64,000 bases of DNA from Leptodontidium sp. MPI-SDFR-AT-0119. Lineage: Eukaryota; Ascomycota; Leotiomycetes; Helotiales; Leptodontidiaceae. Below are positions 1 through 10,835 of this stretch, in pieces; position 1 is the stretch's first letter; every line of letters starts with the position of its first letter. The notes under the pieces were generated by a model, which saw nothing but the letters and a program-made list of their open reading frames with translations, was not told the origin of the DNA and made no database searches. The DNA is taken from the NCBI GenBank assembly GCA_020726505.1, contig JAHLEZ010000013.1, positions 2,294,001 through 2,358,000 of the forward strand. The letters are read 5' to 3'. The translations under genes and the position numbers were made by a program.

Positions 1-1606
1 TCCGTCAGACTTTCGGCAAGTCATTAGCCTGCTTCTTGTGTCTAGTTCGATGCGAAAGACTACCTCTATCGAAGAGTTTGGGGATTATGATGCTTTCCTC
101 ATGGATTTAAGGAGGTGGCGATTCCTTGCTGTCGAGGAGTCCCGCAGAGGCGTATTTGATGAACTTGTTCTTTCCCTCTGGGGCCAAGAAATGCAACCCC
201 TTAACGGGCAAGTTGAAGACTTTGGAAACGACATGGACTTCTTTCGTGCTTTTGCCAGACAGTTTGCGGAAATAGCTCAGTCTCCACCGGCGACTCACAA
301 CACTGCTGTGTATGAAACGACAGGGACTGACCAGAATGGAACCAATCCTGCTTCTGATGGAGCAAGCGAACTCCCAGAACCTGAAGCTCAAACTAGTGAC
401 AAGGGTCCGGTTCCTGCACCAGAGCTCCAGGAAGAGAGTAGATCCTGCACAGTCGCAGCTTATCTTCGACTGGGAGCAATATTTTGTTTCTTTATGGCAG
501 GTCTTCTTGGTATGTGACTTTGCTTTATATAGACTGATCTTGAGCTAAAACTGAGGGTAGTGTTTCAAGGCTATTGCTTGCACGGACATGCTTTGCAATA
601 CCCAGGAAGATTCTCTTCTTTGATCGACGCGTTTTACGTTGCTCCTATGCAGCTTGAAACTCCGTCGTGGATTAGTTTTCCATCGTTTGTGGAGGAGGCA
701 AGAAGTAAGATTCAAGATGGCAGAATTCGGACAGTGGCCGAGCTTGACAACTTCATGTATCACAAGGTAAACCCCGCGATGAAAAACTCTAAATATACGC
801 TGACGGTTTCCGGATAGGCGTTGTCATCGATGCCTTTGAATGAGGCGTGGGATCAGTCATTGATGCGCAAAGTCATTGAGACTGGATCGGTCTTTTTGAG
901 ATCAGCTCTGAAGCACTGGACGATGCAGAAGAGCCTCACTTACATGGCTGTGTACCATGGCCTACAACCTACCCTCCTCTCCTTGTCTGGCTGCATCAAG
1001 TCCAATCCCACTTCGTCAATATCTGCGGATCTTCGACTGTTGTCCAACTCGATGCGAGAAGTTGTTCACTACCCCCGCGGCGGGATCTCGACCCCGATCT
1101 CAATGCAAACACCGGGCATTTCTAAGAGCCCTAATGTGACCCCTGGTGGCAGCGGAGAGATGGCGCAAACTGTCTCTCCGGCGCATGCTAATACTGATGG
1201 TGACGTATCATCTTGGTCGCCACAGGCTTGGTCGCCGGTGACAAGTCGGCCTGTTCCACGGCCAAAGCCTTCGCAGCATTTGCGGCCTTCGTCTATTACC
1301 CAGCCAAGAAAGCACAATAATAGGGTCCAGAAGCCGCCAGGCGCCGAGGATCGAAGGACTTGCCCCAAATGCGGCAAGGTCCTTGCGACGGTCACTAATA
1401 AAAACCGGCATGTTATCGACAAACACCCCGAGAGTCCGGGGCAGGAACGGGCGGCAGCAGGTTCGCCAGCAGGGGCGACGGTACCGATCTTTCACTTCTG
1501 TCGGTTCCAGTGTGGGGCGAGATATGCGCAGGCGAGGAATCGTAATGATCACGAGAAGAAGGTTTGTAAGAGGAGGAGCGATACCTACGATGCTGGGCAA
1601 GGGTAA
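1..1606 (+). CDS. C2H2 zinc-finger protein, 5' partial, three exons
   Basis: Three exons are read: <1-509, 561-766 and 818-1606, with introns 510-560 (GTATGT...GGTAG) and 767-817 (GTAAAC, GCTGAC branch, GATAG). The frame is open to the window edge, so the true start lies upstream; about 500 residues are visible. Exon 1 ends in a hydrophobic stretch (AIFCFFMAGLL). The long Pro/Ser/Thr-rich part of exon 3 looks disordered. Near the C-terminus (1361-1426) a classical finger C-x2-C-x12-H-x4-H starts CPKCGKVLAT, followed by a variant finger C-x3-C-x12-H-x4-C. The fingers suggest nucleic-acid binding in the nucleus; the N-terminal part is not recognised and the target is unknown. A RIP-mutated copy of the last 560 bp lies at 57939-58505. 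Base composition is normal here and turns sharply AT-rich about 250 bp after the stop. Confidence 0.72.
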
Positions 1607-1860
1607 ATGCAACGGGAGTGAAGGGTTTCTGGGTTCTCGGGCGTCGGACTCGGAGTCCAGAGTAATGACGAATGATACCATGGTGCATGCGGGTCTTTCT
1701 AGTATTGGCATAGGGTTTGGGGGTTGTAACCTTACTTTTGTGGTTCGTGATTGACTTTATGAGGCGGAAAGGCAGGTAGGCGTGTTTATGAAAAAAAAAG
1801 GGACTTTATGTTTCGTTTTAGAGTTTTATTTACAGATACTTCTTTATATTAAACGTTAGG

Positions 1861-3245
1861 ATTTTTACCTTTTTTTTTCCTCCCGAAGCCTTACCGTCGT
1901 TTAATTACTTTTTGAATTCGAATATTAATAATTTATTATAACTTTAATTAAAAGTTATAAGTATATTTAAAAACATAATATAAAGTTATTAATTAAATGA
2001 AAAAGTTAAATTATTATAAGGTTTTACTTACTAAAGAGTTAATAAAAAAAACTCTTGTTTTTTATATTAAAGCCTTATAACGATTTTATATTCTAATAAA
2101 ATCTAATAACTTATAATATTAAGTTTATTTAAAAAAAAATATTAAAATATTAAAAAAATTAAAAATTAAAAATTACGTATTTAATAATATTATTAAAATA
2201 TTAAAGTAATATTTTAAAAACCTCGTTTAATTTAATAATAAAAAAATTAAAATTTTAATATATATAACTAGAATCGAACTAACACAGTAGAGGAGCAGAT
2301 GACATCTGCCTTAACGTGCTACTATTACACTATATAAGCTGAATTATTAGAATAAATATTTTTATTTAGTTATATATAACTATTAAAAAAAGTCTTAATA
2401 ATAAATATATATTAAAATTATTTTTTAACTGAAATATAAATCGTATTAAGGTGTAAAATTATTTATAAGAAACTAATATAATTTTATTAATTAGTACGTC
2501 GTAATAAGTAATATAAGGTTGTTAATTAATTTTAAAGATTTGCTTTTATATTTTAAATTTTATAAAATTTAAAAAGAATTCAAGTATACTTATAATCAAA
2601 TAAGAAAATAATATTTATTTTATAAGTTATATAATATAATAGTAACACATCGAATATTTATTATAAATATTTCTTTATCTTTAATTCAATTTTAAATATA
2701 ACTATTAGTGAGAATACAAGTAGACTTTAGATTATTAATACTCTTACTTTTTTTTTACTTTTCTTTTCGCTTAATCTTTAATACTTTATTTTTAATTTAT
2801 TATTTTTTTATTAAACCCTAAAAAAAATTATACTTATACTTTAATAAGATTATATACCTTAATAGCTTTTATAAGTCTAAATAAAATAAAAAGGTTAAGT
2901 TATTATAAGTATTTACTTACTAAAACACTTATTATGACTTTACTTAATTATAAGATATTTTTTAACTTTTTATTATATAAGCCGATTTTTATAATTCTTT
3001 AATAAAAGTACTCGCCTTAATAGCCTTTATAAGTGTATTTAAGAAACGTATATAAAATTATTAATAAAATAAAAAATAAAGCTATTATAAGCTTTTACTT
3101 ATTAAGACACGTACTTTAACTTTACTTAATCTTAAAACATTTTCTAACTTTTTATTATATAATCCGATTTTTATAATTCTTTAATATCATTACTCGTCTT
3201 AATAGCCTTTATAAGTGCACCTAAGAAACTTATATAAAATTATTA
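1861..3245. repeat. AT-rich RIP-degenerate tract with about 182-bp tandem repeats
   Basis: The tract is mostly A and T with no gene-length frame. A block containing CCGATTTTTATAATTCTTTA occurs at 2982 and 3164, about 182 bp apart, each followed by a similar TTAATAGCCTTTATAAGTG block; a weaker relative runs from about 1935 to 2090. This looks like degenerate tandem duplications mutated by RIP. What the original sequence was cannot be told. Confidence 0.5.
2262..2340 (-). tRNA. degenerate tRNA-like sequence (relic)
   Basis: On the minus strand there is a D-arm-like GTGT...GCAC, a palindromic arm with GTC in its middle (GGCAG/CTGCT around ATGTCAT), and a T-arm with loop TTCGATT closed by GTTAG/CTAGT. 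Five bases separate the D arm from the anticodon arm where one is expected, and the variable region is about 10 nt. It reads as an Asp-type (GTC) tRNA relic or tRNA-derived repeat in mutated DNA rather than a working tRNA. Confidence 0.3.
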
Positions 3246-3425
3246 GCTTAATTAAAATCGGGCGCAGGTCCTCGTTTTTAACGCTAAGGCGCTTGCGGCA
3301 ACCCCCTGTTTTCGACGCTAAGGCCTTAGAGCGACCCTACTCCACGGCAAAATCTCAAGGCTTATAATATTAGGAAATAAATTTATTTTAGCAAATCATA
3401 AGTTGCCTCTTATTTTTAACGCTAA

Positions 3426-4046
3426 CTACTAGACCCGACATATACTACGCGATAAAAAAGCTCGCTCGATTTGTTAGTAACCTTAGCGCCTATTATATAA
3501 TTGCCCTTAAAAACGTGCTTAAATACCTAAAAGGATTAAAAAAAGCTGGGGCTAATTTACGAAAAAAGCCCTAGTCAATATATAAGCGGCTATTACGACG
3601 CCGACTACGCCGGAGATATTAGTAAGGCTAAATCGATTAGCGACTTAAGCTTTTACTTAGCTAGTTACTTAATAAACTGGAAAAGCAAGTTATAAAGTAT
3701 TATAGCTTAAAGTATTACTAAGGCCGAATATATAGTTATTAATTTGGCTTTTAAAGAGGCTGTTTATATAAAGCAGCTTCTAGTCGAATTAGGCTATTAT
3801 ATACAAGAATAATTCCCTGTTTATATAAATAATAACGGCGCTCTCTTATTGGCTAATAACTCTTAATTCCACGAGAGGACTAAGTATATTGCCGTTAAAT
3901 ATCACTACGTTCGCGACTTCATAAATTAAGGCGAAATAAACTTAATTTATATAAAAGGGTCTAAACAAAAAGCCGACGGCTTTATAAAGCCGCTAAACAA
4001 GCCTAAATTTATTAAATTCATAAGGCATTTAAGACTAGCCGAATAA
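3426..4046 (+). pseudogene. Copia retrotransposon pol relic (end of RT, RNase H)
   Basis: Broken frames read through stop codons give the 3' end of a Ty1/Copia polyprotein: TRPDIYYAIKKLARFVSN and NVLKYLKG (end of the RT), a WKSK...S / KAEY motif (RNase H), and the closing HERTKYIAVKYHYVRDF ... ADGFIKPL block that matches the family's HxRTKHIDIRYHFIRE and ADxxTKPL signatures. Most stops sit where the family has Gln, as expected from CAG/CAA to TAG/TAA change. Integrase, protease and gag are not visible upstream, where the sequence is AT-rich. It is a dead 5'-truncated or decayed copy. Confidence 0.82.
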
Positions 4047-4231
4047 GGCTAAAAATGGAGGAAAATAGACTGTGATTCTAAAGGGCGTACTACGGTTATT
4101 TCCTTATAACTGGCTTATCCTCCGCAAAGGGATATTTTATATATTAAACTTATTCTTGTAAATATAAGCTTTACTTTAAAGTTAACTTATATATAAGCTT
4201 ATAAGCTATTACGGCACTTATTAAGAGGGCG

Positions 4232-4700
4232 TGTTAGATTTGACTTCTGTAACTCGTGCCGATTCTACGCTGGAGAATAGCCGAAGCAATCTCTATTACT
4301 TACGCGGCTCGGAAATTACTCTCGTATTCGATTACGTAGTCGAATCTTCTTGAGAAGTCGATTACGTAGTTATCGAAGCTTTTAGAGAAGCTATTATTAT
4401 GTATATAACTATCAAAGAGCCCTTATAGCTCTTTTCTCAAGCAAGCAATTTACTTTGTCTCTAATCACGTGTCCTCACTTACTGCGCTTCCTCTCTTCTG
4501 ATTGGCTCACCTATTCTCACAGTACCACCAAGCGAGGTCTGAGGCCTTTCAAACCTCTCAATCACATATAACAGCAGCAAATATGCCCCTCCCCGGGGCC
4601 CATGAATAAGCGTATCCTAGAGCATTTTTGTTTTATACACTCTCTCTCACCTTCTCCAAAACCTACATCTCCCTCTACAGCGCAGTTAGCTTTCCCACCC
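4232..4700 (+). repeat. probable 3' LTR of the Copia relic (end not determined)
   Basis: A purine run (AAGAGGGCG, 4223-4231) resembling a polypurine tract is followed by TGTTAGA, the usual start of fungal Copia LTRs. No second copy lies in the window, so the 3' boundary and any target duplication cannot be fixed; the end given is a guess. Confidence 0.35.
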
Positions 4701-5135
4701 AGCAGAAGCAGTGAAGCCCTTGTCTAGCAGCGCAATTAATTCTGAGTGGATCTAAAGTAGTAGGAGGCGGCTCGGTAACAAATACAGAGATTTGCAGCGT
4801 CGGCACAGAAGCATTTAAATCATATGCCTCTGCTTTATCGCTCGATAAGATTGGGTCCGGAGGGGTGAGCTGTGGTGTTGAGAGGCTGTGAAGGAGGAAA
4901 TCAGGGGAGAGGCGAGGAGGTGCATATGTGATGAGGCTTTTACGAGGGGATTGTGTGAGAAAGGGAAGTATAGAAAGTTGTTTGGAAGTTATGCGGCAGT
5001 GAACTACAGTTGACAGAGAGAAATTGACGACAGCTAAGCAGGTCTTACACTAGTAGATTGGGTATTGTCTAATTTTGATTCACCCCGGTCCAATGCAGTA
5101 AGCAACTTTGTTTCCCTGTGAGGCTGAGAGTAGGC
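4701..5135. other. intergenic, no gene seen
   Basis: Normal base composition, no frame of useful length, no recognisable element. It may include the end of the Copia LTR. Confidence 0.5.
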
Positions 5136-5137
5136 TA

Positions 5138-6960
5138 AGTCCCTACCCCACCATTCCGGACACCCCCCTATTCCGGACACCTCGCTTAACACACCGCTTT
5201 TTTACTTACTTACTTCCAATAATTAATAATTATTTTATTCTCTTATCGATTTTCTTGATTTTTGGCATATTAATTAGGACGATTATTATGCCAAAATATA
5301 CTAAAGACGACGTGGTTTTGGCCCTTCACGCAATTAAAAATGGCAAGTCTATACGATAAGCTTCAAAAGAGTGGGGTGTACTATCCTCTACTTTATACGA
5401 CCGATCTCGTAACACAAACACCTATCGACAAGCTACTAGTCATTTACAAAGGTTACCTATAGTACTAGAAGATCGTCTTACTAACTGGATTTTAGTTTAA
5501 GAGATATTAAGGTTTAGTGTTACTTATACGTAAGTACGGCTTTTTAGGAACCGACTTTGTGCACTTTAAGGGGACCCCTTACTACTCGGAAAACGATAAG
5601 TATAGCGGTTTTTTAAGCGGAATCTTATTCTTAGTACTAAGAAGTAGTATGTTATTAATTCTGTACGTGTTAATAATATAACTACTAATGTTATTAAGCC
5701 TTAGTTCCACAAATTAGAGATTCTAGTTATTAAGGCTATTCTACTTAAAAATCGATGGAATATAAATAAAGTAAAAATTATAAAAGGTTTTGGAGTTAAT
5801 AGCTTAGTTATTAGGCATACAAAATAGCGTTTTGTTTAGCGGAAACAACTTAGTTCTCGAAATTAGACCTCATTTATTAAGTGTATCTTTATAATTAGCA
5901 GGAAAACGACTCCACTTATAATATATAAGGGGAAATCGGTTTAATAATAATAGTTTTTAATAGATCTTAATGAATTTAAGTCCTAGTAATTTATAATAAT
6001 AGAGAATAGGTAGATAGACAATATTACCGCATTATAATGACTAGAAAAAGTCTTTATTCCTTAAACGTAACCACGTGACGGAAAACCCCGATTATTAGTC
6101 TTAGACGGCTATAGAAGTCATAAGACTACGGAATTTATATAGAAGTGCTTAGAATATAATATATTTCTGTTATTTTTACTTATATACACGTCACACGTCT
6201 TATAACCTTTAGATTTATCGATTTTTTCTCCTCTTAAGGCATCTTACCGGAAACACCTCAATTTATTAACATCAATGACTAATTTTACCCTAATTAGTAA
6301 GTATAACTTCTTAATATGCTATTATAAGGCACGGCAAGAGAGCTTAACAGGTATAAATATTAAAGTTAGCTAGAGAGTTACTAGTCTTTAGCTAGTGAGT
6401 ATAGTAAAACCACTAATAAGCCGATTACTATTAGAGAATAGTAATCGGGAGCTAGAAATTAATGCCCCGGAGGACCTTTAGACTATTAAGGAAATAGAGG
6501 AATTATTAATTGTGTAGTTTACGCTAAAGGCTAGTAAAGAATTCAGGTTATAACTTAACACTTTGTCTAAATCATTACATAATAACCCTCTAACACGTCG
6601 ACTACTCTTCAAAAAAGCTATTAAGGCTTTTGATTAAAAGGACTTTACTCTTAGCTAAGCAGAGATAAAGATATAGTAATTAAAGGCTAGATTAGATTAA
6701 TTACGACCACGGAAAAAGCGGAAGGTACAGACTAGCCCAAATTCTAAGTTTATAGATATTTAAGCTATCTAAAGAGCTTAAATTGCAGCTGGAGATCAAG
6801 AAATTGTACCTATTGATTCAGATTCAGTAGGAGATTTTAATACTACAGAAGATTATATAGAAATTAAAGCGTTATAGAGTTATTAAGTGTTATTGTAGAT
6901 AGTGGTAAAATTGCGGGGTGTCCGGAATGGGGGGGTGTCCGGAATGGTGGGGTGGGGACT
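5138..6960 (+). mobile_element. Fot1-like (Tc1/mariner superfamily) DNA transposon A
   Basis: The 1,823-bp element is bounded by TA dinucleotides (5136-5137 and 6961-6962), the target duplication of this superfamily. About 50-bp terminal inverted repeats begin AGTCCC and contain two copies of ATTCCGGACAC 17 bp apart (5153-5163 and 5170-5180), then CTCGCTTAA; the right end mirrors this. Inside is one Fot1-type transposase relic. Elements B (26587-28420) and C (41022-43378) have the same size and terminal layout but different repeat sequences. Confidence 0.92.
5288..6885 (+). pseudogene. Fot1-like transposase, RIP-inactivated
   Basis: It starts MPKYTKDDVVLALHAIKNGK, the usual N-terminus of fungal Fot1/pogo transposases (psq-type helix-turn-helix), followed by the CENP-B-type DNA-binding half (SHLQRLP, EDRLTNWIL, KRNLIL). 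Later, read across stops, comes the DDE catalytic part: LLVLDGYRSHKT (family DGHxSH) and LDLSIFSPLK. The frame is cut by many TAA/TAG codons, mostly at expected Gln or Trp positions. The product would have cut and pasted the element at TA sites; this copy cannot encode it. The 3' end is approximate. Confidence 0.85.
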
Positions 6961-6962
6961 TA

Positions 6963-8126
6963 ATCATCAACGTGCATCCAGCCGGGGGTGTGCTCTGTAT
7001 TAGGAGCTAGTGCTAATGGTTTTAATATATAAGTCACCTGCGGCTGAAGTTTCTACAGGACAGACACGAAATAGACAGCTTTCGGCCCGTTCGCCCCGCC
7101 GAATTGAATTTGGCAGGTAACATAGAATGAATACAACCTACCACTGAGAAATTTCATTCCAGTAGTGTAACATAAAAGGACGATCTACAGATAATTGTAT
7201 CTAGCGTCCCATCGAGATAGAAATGGTATATCTATGATTAGAGGCTTCCCGTGCCAGGGTGTGAAGAAATAAATCCATCTTGGTGAAATCCTAGTATTTA
7301 AACGAGCAATAACCAAGAGCCCGGCAACGCAACTCATCACTTGAAATAATGATTTACTTAGTCCAATTCAGATCCTAAATTTCGTGTTCCATTTACTAAT
7401 TGACTCATAGCAATCGTGCGTATAGACTAGATTCCATAGTCTTCTAATATGCTATATAAAATGCAACAAATTTGTACTCGCTAAAGCCACTTAAGATGCA
7501 AAGTTCCCTTAGAGGGGGGTGCTAATTCCGCTTGGAGTCGGACATGATATCCAGAAGACACCAGCAAAGAGCCCAGCCCATGAACAAGTCTATCTCTCAT
7601 CAGTTTTTCATCGCTCATCTTACATTGTCTTCAAGAAAGGCCCCAAAGATACTCCACTCATCCCTTCTCCACTATATAGAGACCTCCAAACCACAACACA
7701 AAATCAGTGTAGAAATGCAGGAATTCACATATCCTTCAACAGTGCATTTATGCTCTCCCCTATCGAATTGGCGGTTGAATCTTCCCCGGCGGCACAACTC
7801 AACTGCGTAGTGGGGAGTTAGTCACGATGCAACGGTTTGTGGGTACCGTGTAGATGCGCCTTGTCTCTAGAGGAGATACTACTCAGAAGGGAGGGCAGTA
7901 GTTGTTATGAAAGTGAGGGTGGGGTGAAAGTGGAGGCGAGGAAGCGCATTGTGGTGGGTTGGGGTTGAAGCAAAGGTCAAGGAGGGTGAGCACTAGTGAA
8001 CCAGGGTTTTGGCCCCCTCAAGTAAAATAATTGTTGCTCGTTAAGCTTAGAATATTTAAGTATGAAGTAGGAGCTCATTTTGAGAGATCATATCAAAACC
8101 GCCTTAGGCGCTGCTTTTGGCGCTGG
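6963..8126. other. intergenic, no gene recognised
   Basis: The tract holds short overlapping frames around 7519-7821 and 8031-8249 without family motifs. It is the downstream flank of the GH47 gene and the right flank of transposon A. Confidence 0.5.
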
Positions 8127-10143
8127 CTAGGTCTGCACCTTCAACGGATGTCCCTCGGAGTTGTACACATATTTATTCCCATTGCCCGTCTTCACCTGCC
8201 ACGGGGCATCCTACAACATTTATCGTCAGCCTCCTCCTTTCCAAGTTAAGCAGAAAAGAAAGTTAATCATAAGGGGGGGGGGCACCAGCACAGAAAATGG
8301 AAGAGTAAAGAAGCTTACCCCCTTCTGCACCATATACAAATACTTCAGCGTCCCAAACAATGCCGGCTGTTGCTGCCTCGTCCACTCGGCTGTCTCATCA
8401 GGCTTCCACCCATCCAGCTTGTCACTGTCAACATTAACAAACCCACCCGGCACTCTCGCTGTCTTATTAATTGCCAGAAACGCTTCCCATGCCCAATCCC
8501 TCCAGATCTCATCTCCGGTGGCGCGGTACGCATAATAATAACTTTCTGGTGTAGATTTCTGTAACGCGTACCCGTTAAACATGGACCAGAATCCCTTTTT
8601 GTTATACATTTCGCGTGCGAAGGTGAAATTATCGGGCGGAACTAAATCTCCGGCCTCGCGATAGTCGAGTAGTGCGCCTGAGAGTTGGTAGTCTTGGGGT
8701 GGGAGGCCGGTCGGCATGCTTTTCCAAATGTGGTGGCAGGTGCGGAGGAGTTTGGTGCCGAGGGTGATGAGATTGTTTTGAGAGAGTAGCGTGCCGCCGT
8801 AGATGAGGTTCCCGGCTGCGTGGCAGCTGGTTTCATACTCAGTAGTCTTAATCTCAATGTCGTCGAAGATCACAAGGAAGTTGAGGTTGTTTTGGGTTTC
8901 GGAGGGGCGGATGAGGTTGTTGAGAGTTGAGGTTGCCGCCGTTTTCCAGCTGCAGAGAGAAGGGCAGACTCAGCATGAGATTGGGAAATTTCGGGGTATG
9001 GTAAAGGGTGATTGGAATAAGTGAATCGGAAGGTAAACCACTTACTAGTTTCCAAATGCTTTATATTTTTTCGGATCATACACAAACATATTCAGCAACG
9101 TGGTATAATAGGCGTGATCCGCACCCCAGGTCACATCGTCGTCGTACTTATATGCTGGCAAGTTCTCTCTTTGAACATAAGATGATAGAAGCCCTGGGAA
9201 GGCTTCTGCAACCGGCGGCCTCTTCGGTTTAACTAGCAAGGCTTCCTGTTTTTGTGCAATATTGCAGTAGGTAGCATTTCCTGTGAGATCGGAAATATGG
9301 CACCATTCTAGGACCATCGATCCTGCGTCCGATAGAAGCGCATATCCCGACAAGGGAGGGTCACTAGACGCGTTTCGGTCAATCCATGAGTAACCATCGA
9401 ATATGTTGTCCCTGGAGTCATAGGCATTCAGCATCCGGTTTGCAACTGTCTTGGACTGGGACAAAAGCATGTCGACAAGGGAACTCTTAAAGAACATATT
9501 AGCGCCCAAAAATGTGCAGACTTTACCGAAGACCGTACCTTGATTCCCAAGTGTTTGAAGGGCCCTCGGAGTAGATCGTAAGCACTCAACATGCTTGCCA
9601 GGTATGTAGTTGTGCCACCGGCGGTCGACATAGCCCTTCTGTAAGTATTGCCATCAACGGTGTATGTTCCGGACCAGAAATCAAGCCCTGAAATGTGCTG
9701 AAGGATTTGGTTGACTACATCGGGTGTTTCCATAACGATGGCCGTGGTCAGAGCGCTGACTGCGCTCAACCCTTTTTTGCAATGTTAATATGGCCAAAAT
9801 ACACTGAACTAACGAGGTACTTGCCCCAGTGGTGACTATATAAGGGTTAGCATAATTCATAACAACCTCTTGGATGGTGTAGTTTGTCATACTCATAATC
9901 ATTGCATGGCTCCGCCGTTTTAGTGAATAGGAAATAGTAATCGCGGCCAAAGCAAGTTTCGCTGTATCCCTTCCATGCGTGGAGAAAAGCTTCCCGTACG
10001 GCGGCGGCCTTGTCTGTTTGCCTGATAGTAATAGCTCGCTTCGAGGAATCTAAAGAATGGCTTGATTCCGCGGATATAGGAGTGCTTGACACAAGTGTCG
10101 TACTTGTGAGAAGCAGAGTAGTAGCGTAAGAATGAAACTTCAT
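8127..10143 (-). CDS. GH47-family protein (alpha-1,2-mannosidase-like), six exons, divergent active site
   Basis: Exons on the minus strand: 9893-10143, 9821-9835 (15 nt), 9539-9764, 9046-9485, 8319-8949 and 8127-8210; all five introns begin GT and end AG, and the 1,647-nt sum is a whole number of codons (548 aa). Met at 10143 gives a signal peptide (KFHSYATTLLLTSTTLVSS). GH47 landmarks in order: REAFLHAWKGYSE, WGNAVSALTTAIVME, YLASMLSAYDLLRG, LEWCHISDLTG, TWGADHAYYTTLLNMFVYDP, YYYAYRATGDEIWRDWAWE and YVYNSEGHPL. Family members trim alpha-1,2-mannose from N-glycans in the secretory pathway or outside the cell. Residues that are nearly invariant in active enzymes differ: the RPExxES segment reads KSTPES, FETNIRYLGG lacks its Glu and Arg, and NTEAHP reads NSEGHP. 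It may be a pseudoenzyme or a divergent subgroup. Confidence 0.85.
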
Positions 10144-10764
10144 GGCGGCAATAGCCTTGTAGAAACGAGAGACTTTCTCAATTTGGTTCTCCACTTGGAT
10201 TTTGGGAAGCTCAAAGGACTCACCTTAGAAGAAATTGCGAATCTCTTATACTGAGAATATGAGCGTATTTTTCCATCTGAGGTAGTAAGTGCGGCTGAGG
10301 CAGCAATCTTGGCATTTTCGTATTCCGAGGTGGCTTATAGTGATCTCAGCCCAAAGTGGCCCTAGATGCCCGCTTCCGAAATATGCTAATGCACGCATGG
10401 GATTTCAATAGTTTCTGTCATCATGGAGGCTGGTTCCACCGATGCAAAGCACTTCAACACAATGACTGGTTTACTTCTTGTCAGACAATTCAGAAATCAG
10501 GTTAGTCACATGTGCAGATACAGCCAATAAGAATACAGGGCTGCGTTATACTTTTGCATACGAGAAATTGAGGAGCTTGGCACTCACAAACTGTGCATAA
10601 TGCTGCAACATTCACACTCTGTCACGGTAAGAGAAACGGTCAGGGGAAACACGCAGTCCAGTTAGATTGGCCACGAAGTTTCGATAATCCCGTGCATGCG
10701 CTCTTCACAGTTTCGTATCCTGAAAATTTCGAAAAATAGACTTTATTGCACATAGCGACAGAGA
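10144..10764. other. intergenic; 5' flank of the GH47 gene
   Basis: No coding frame or element is recognised. It should hold the GH47 promoter; no confident TATA or binding site is called. Confidence 0.5.
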
Positions 10765-10835
10765 GTGCAGTGAAAGAAACTCCCCGGTCCTTTTACTAAC
10801 CTCTTGCCTGTATTTTGGCTCTTTGTGGATAAATA
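10765..10835 (-). repeat. short dispersed repeat, half interrupted by transposon D1
   Basis: This segment and 13010-13134 together match 30221-30414 on the opposite strand (for example CTCCCCGGTCCTTTTACTAA and TTTTGGCTCTTTGT). The 194-bp sequence at 30.2 kb is uninterrupted, so D1 inserted into this copy. The nature of the repeat is unknown. Confidence 0.8.

Noticed and set aside
7519..7821. Two overlapping plus-strand frames of 92-100 codons
   Set aside because: No family motif; they overlap in different frames and no splice logic links them.
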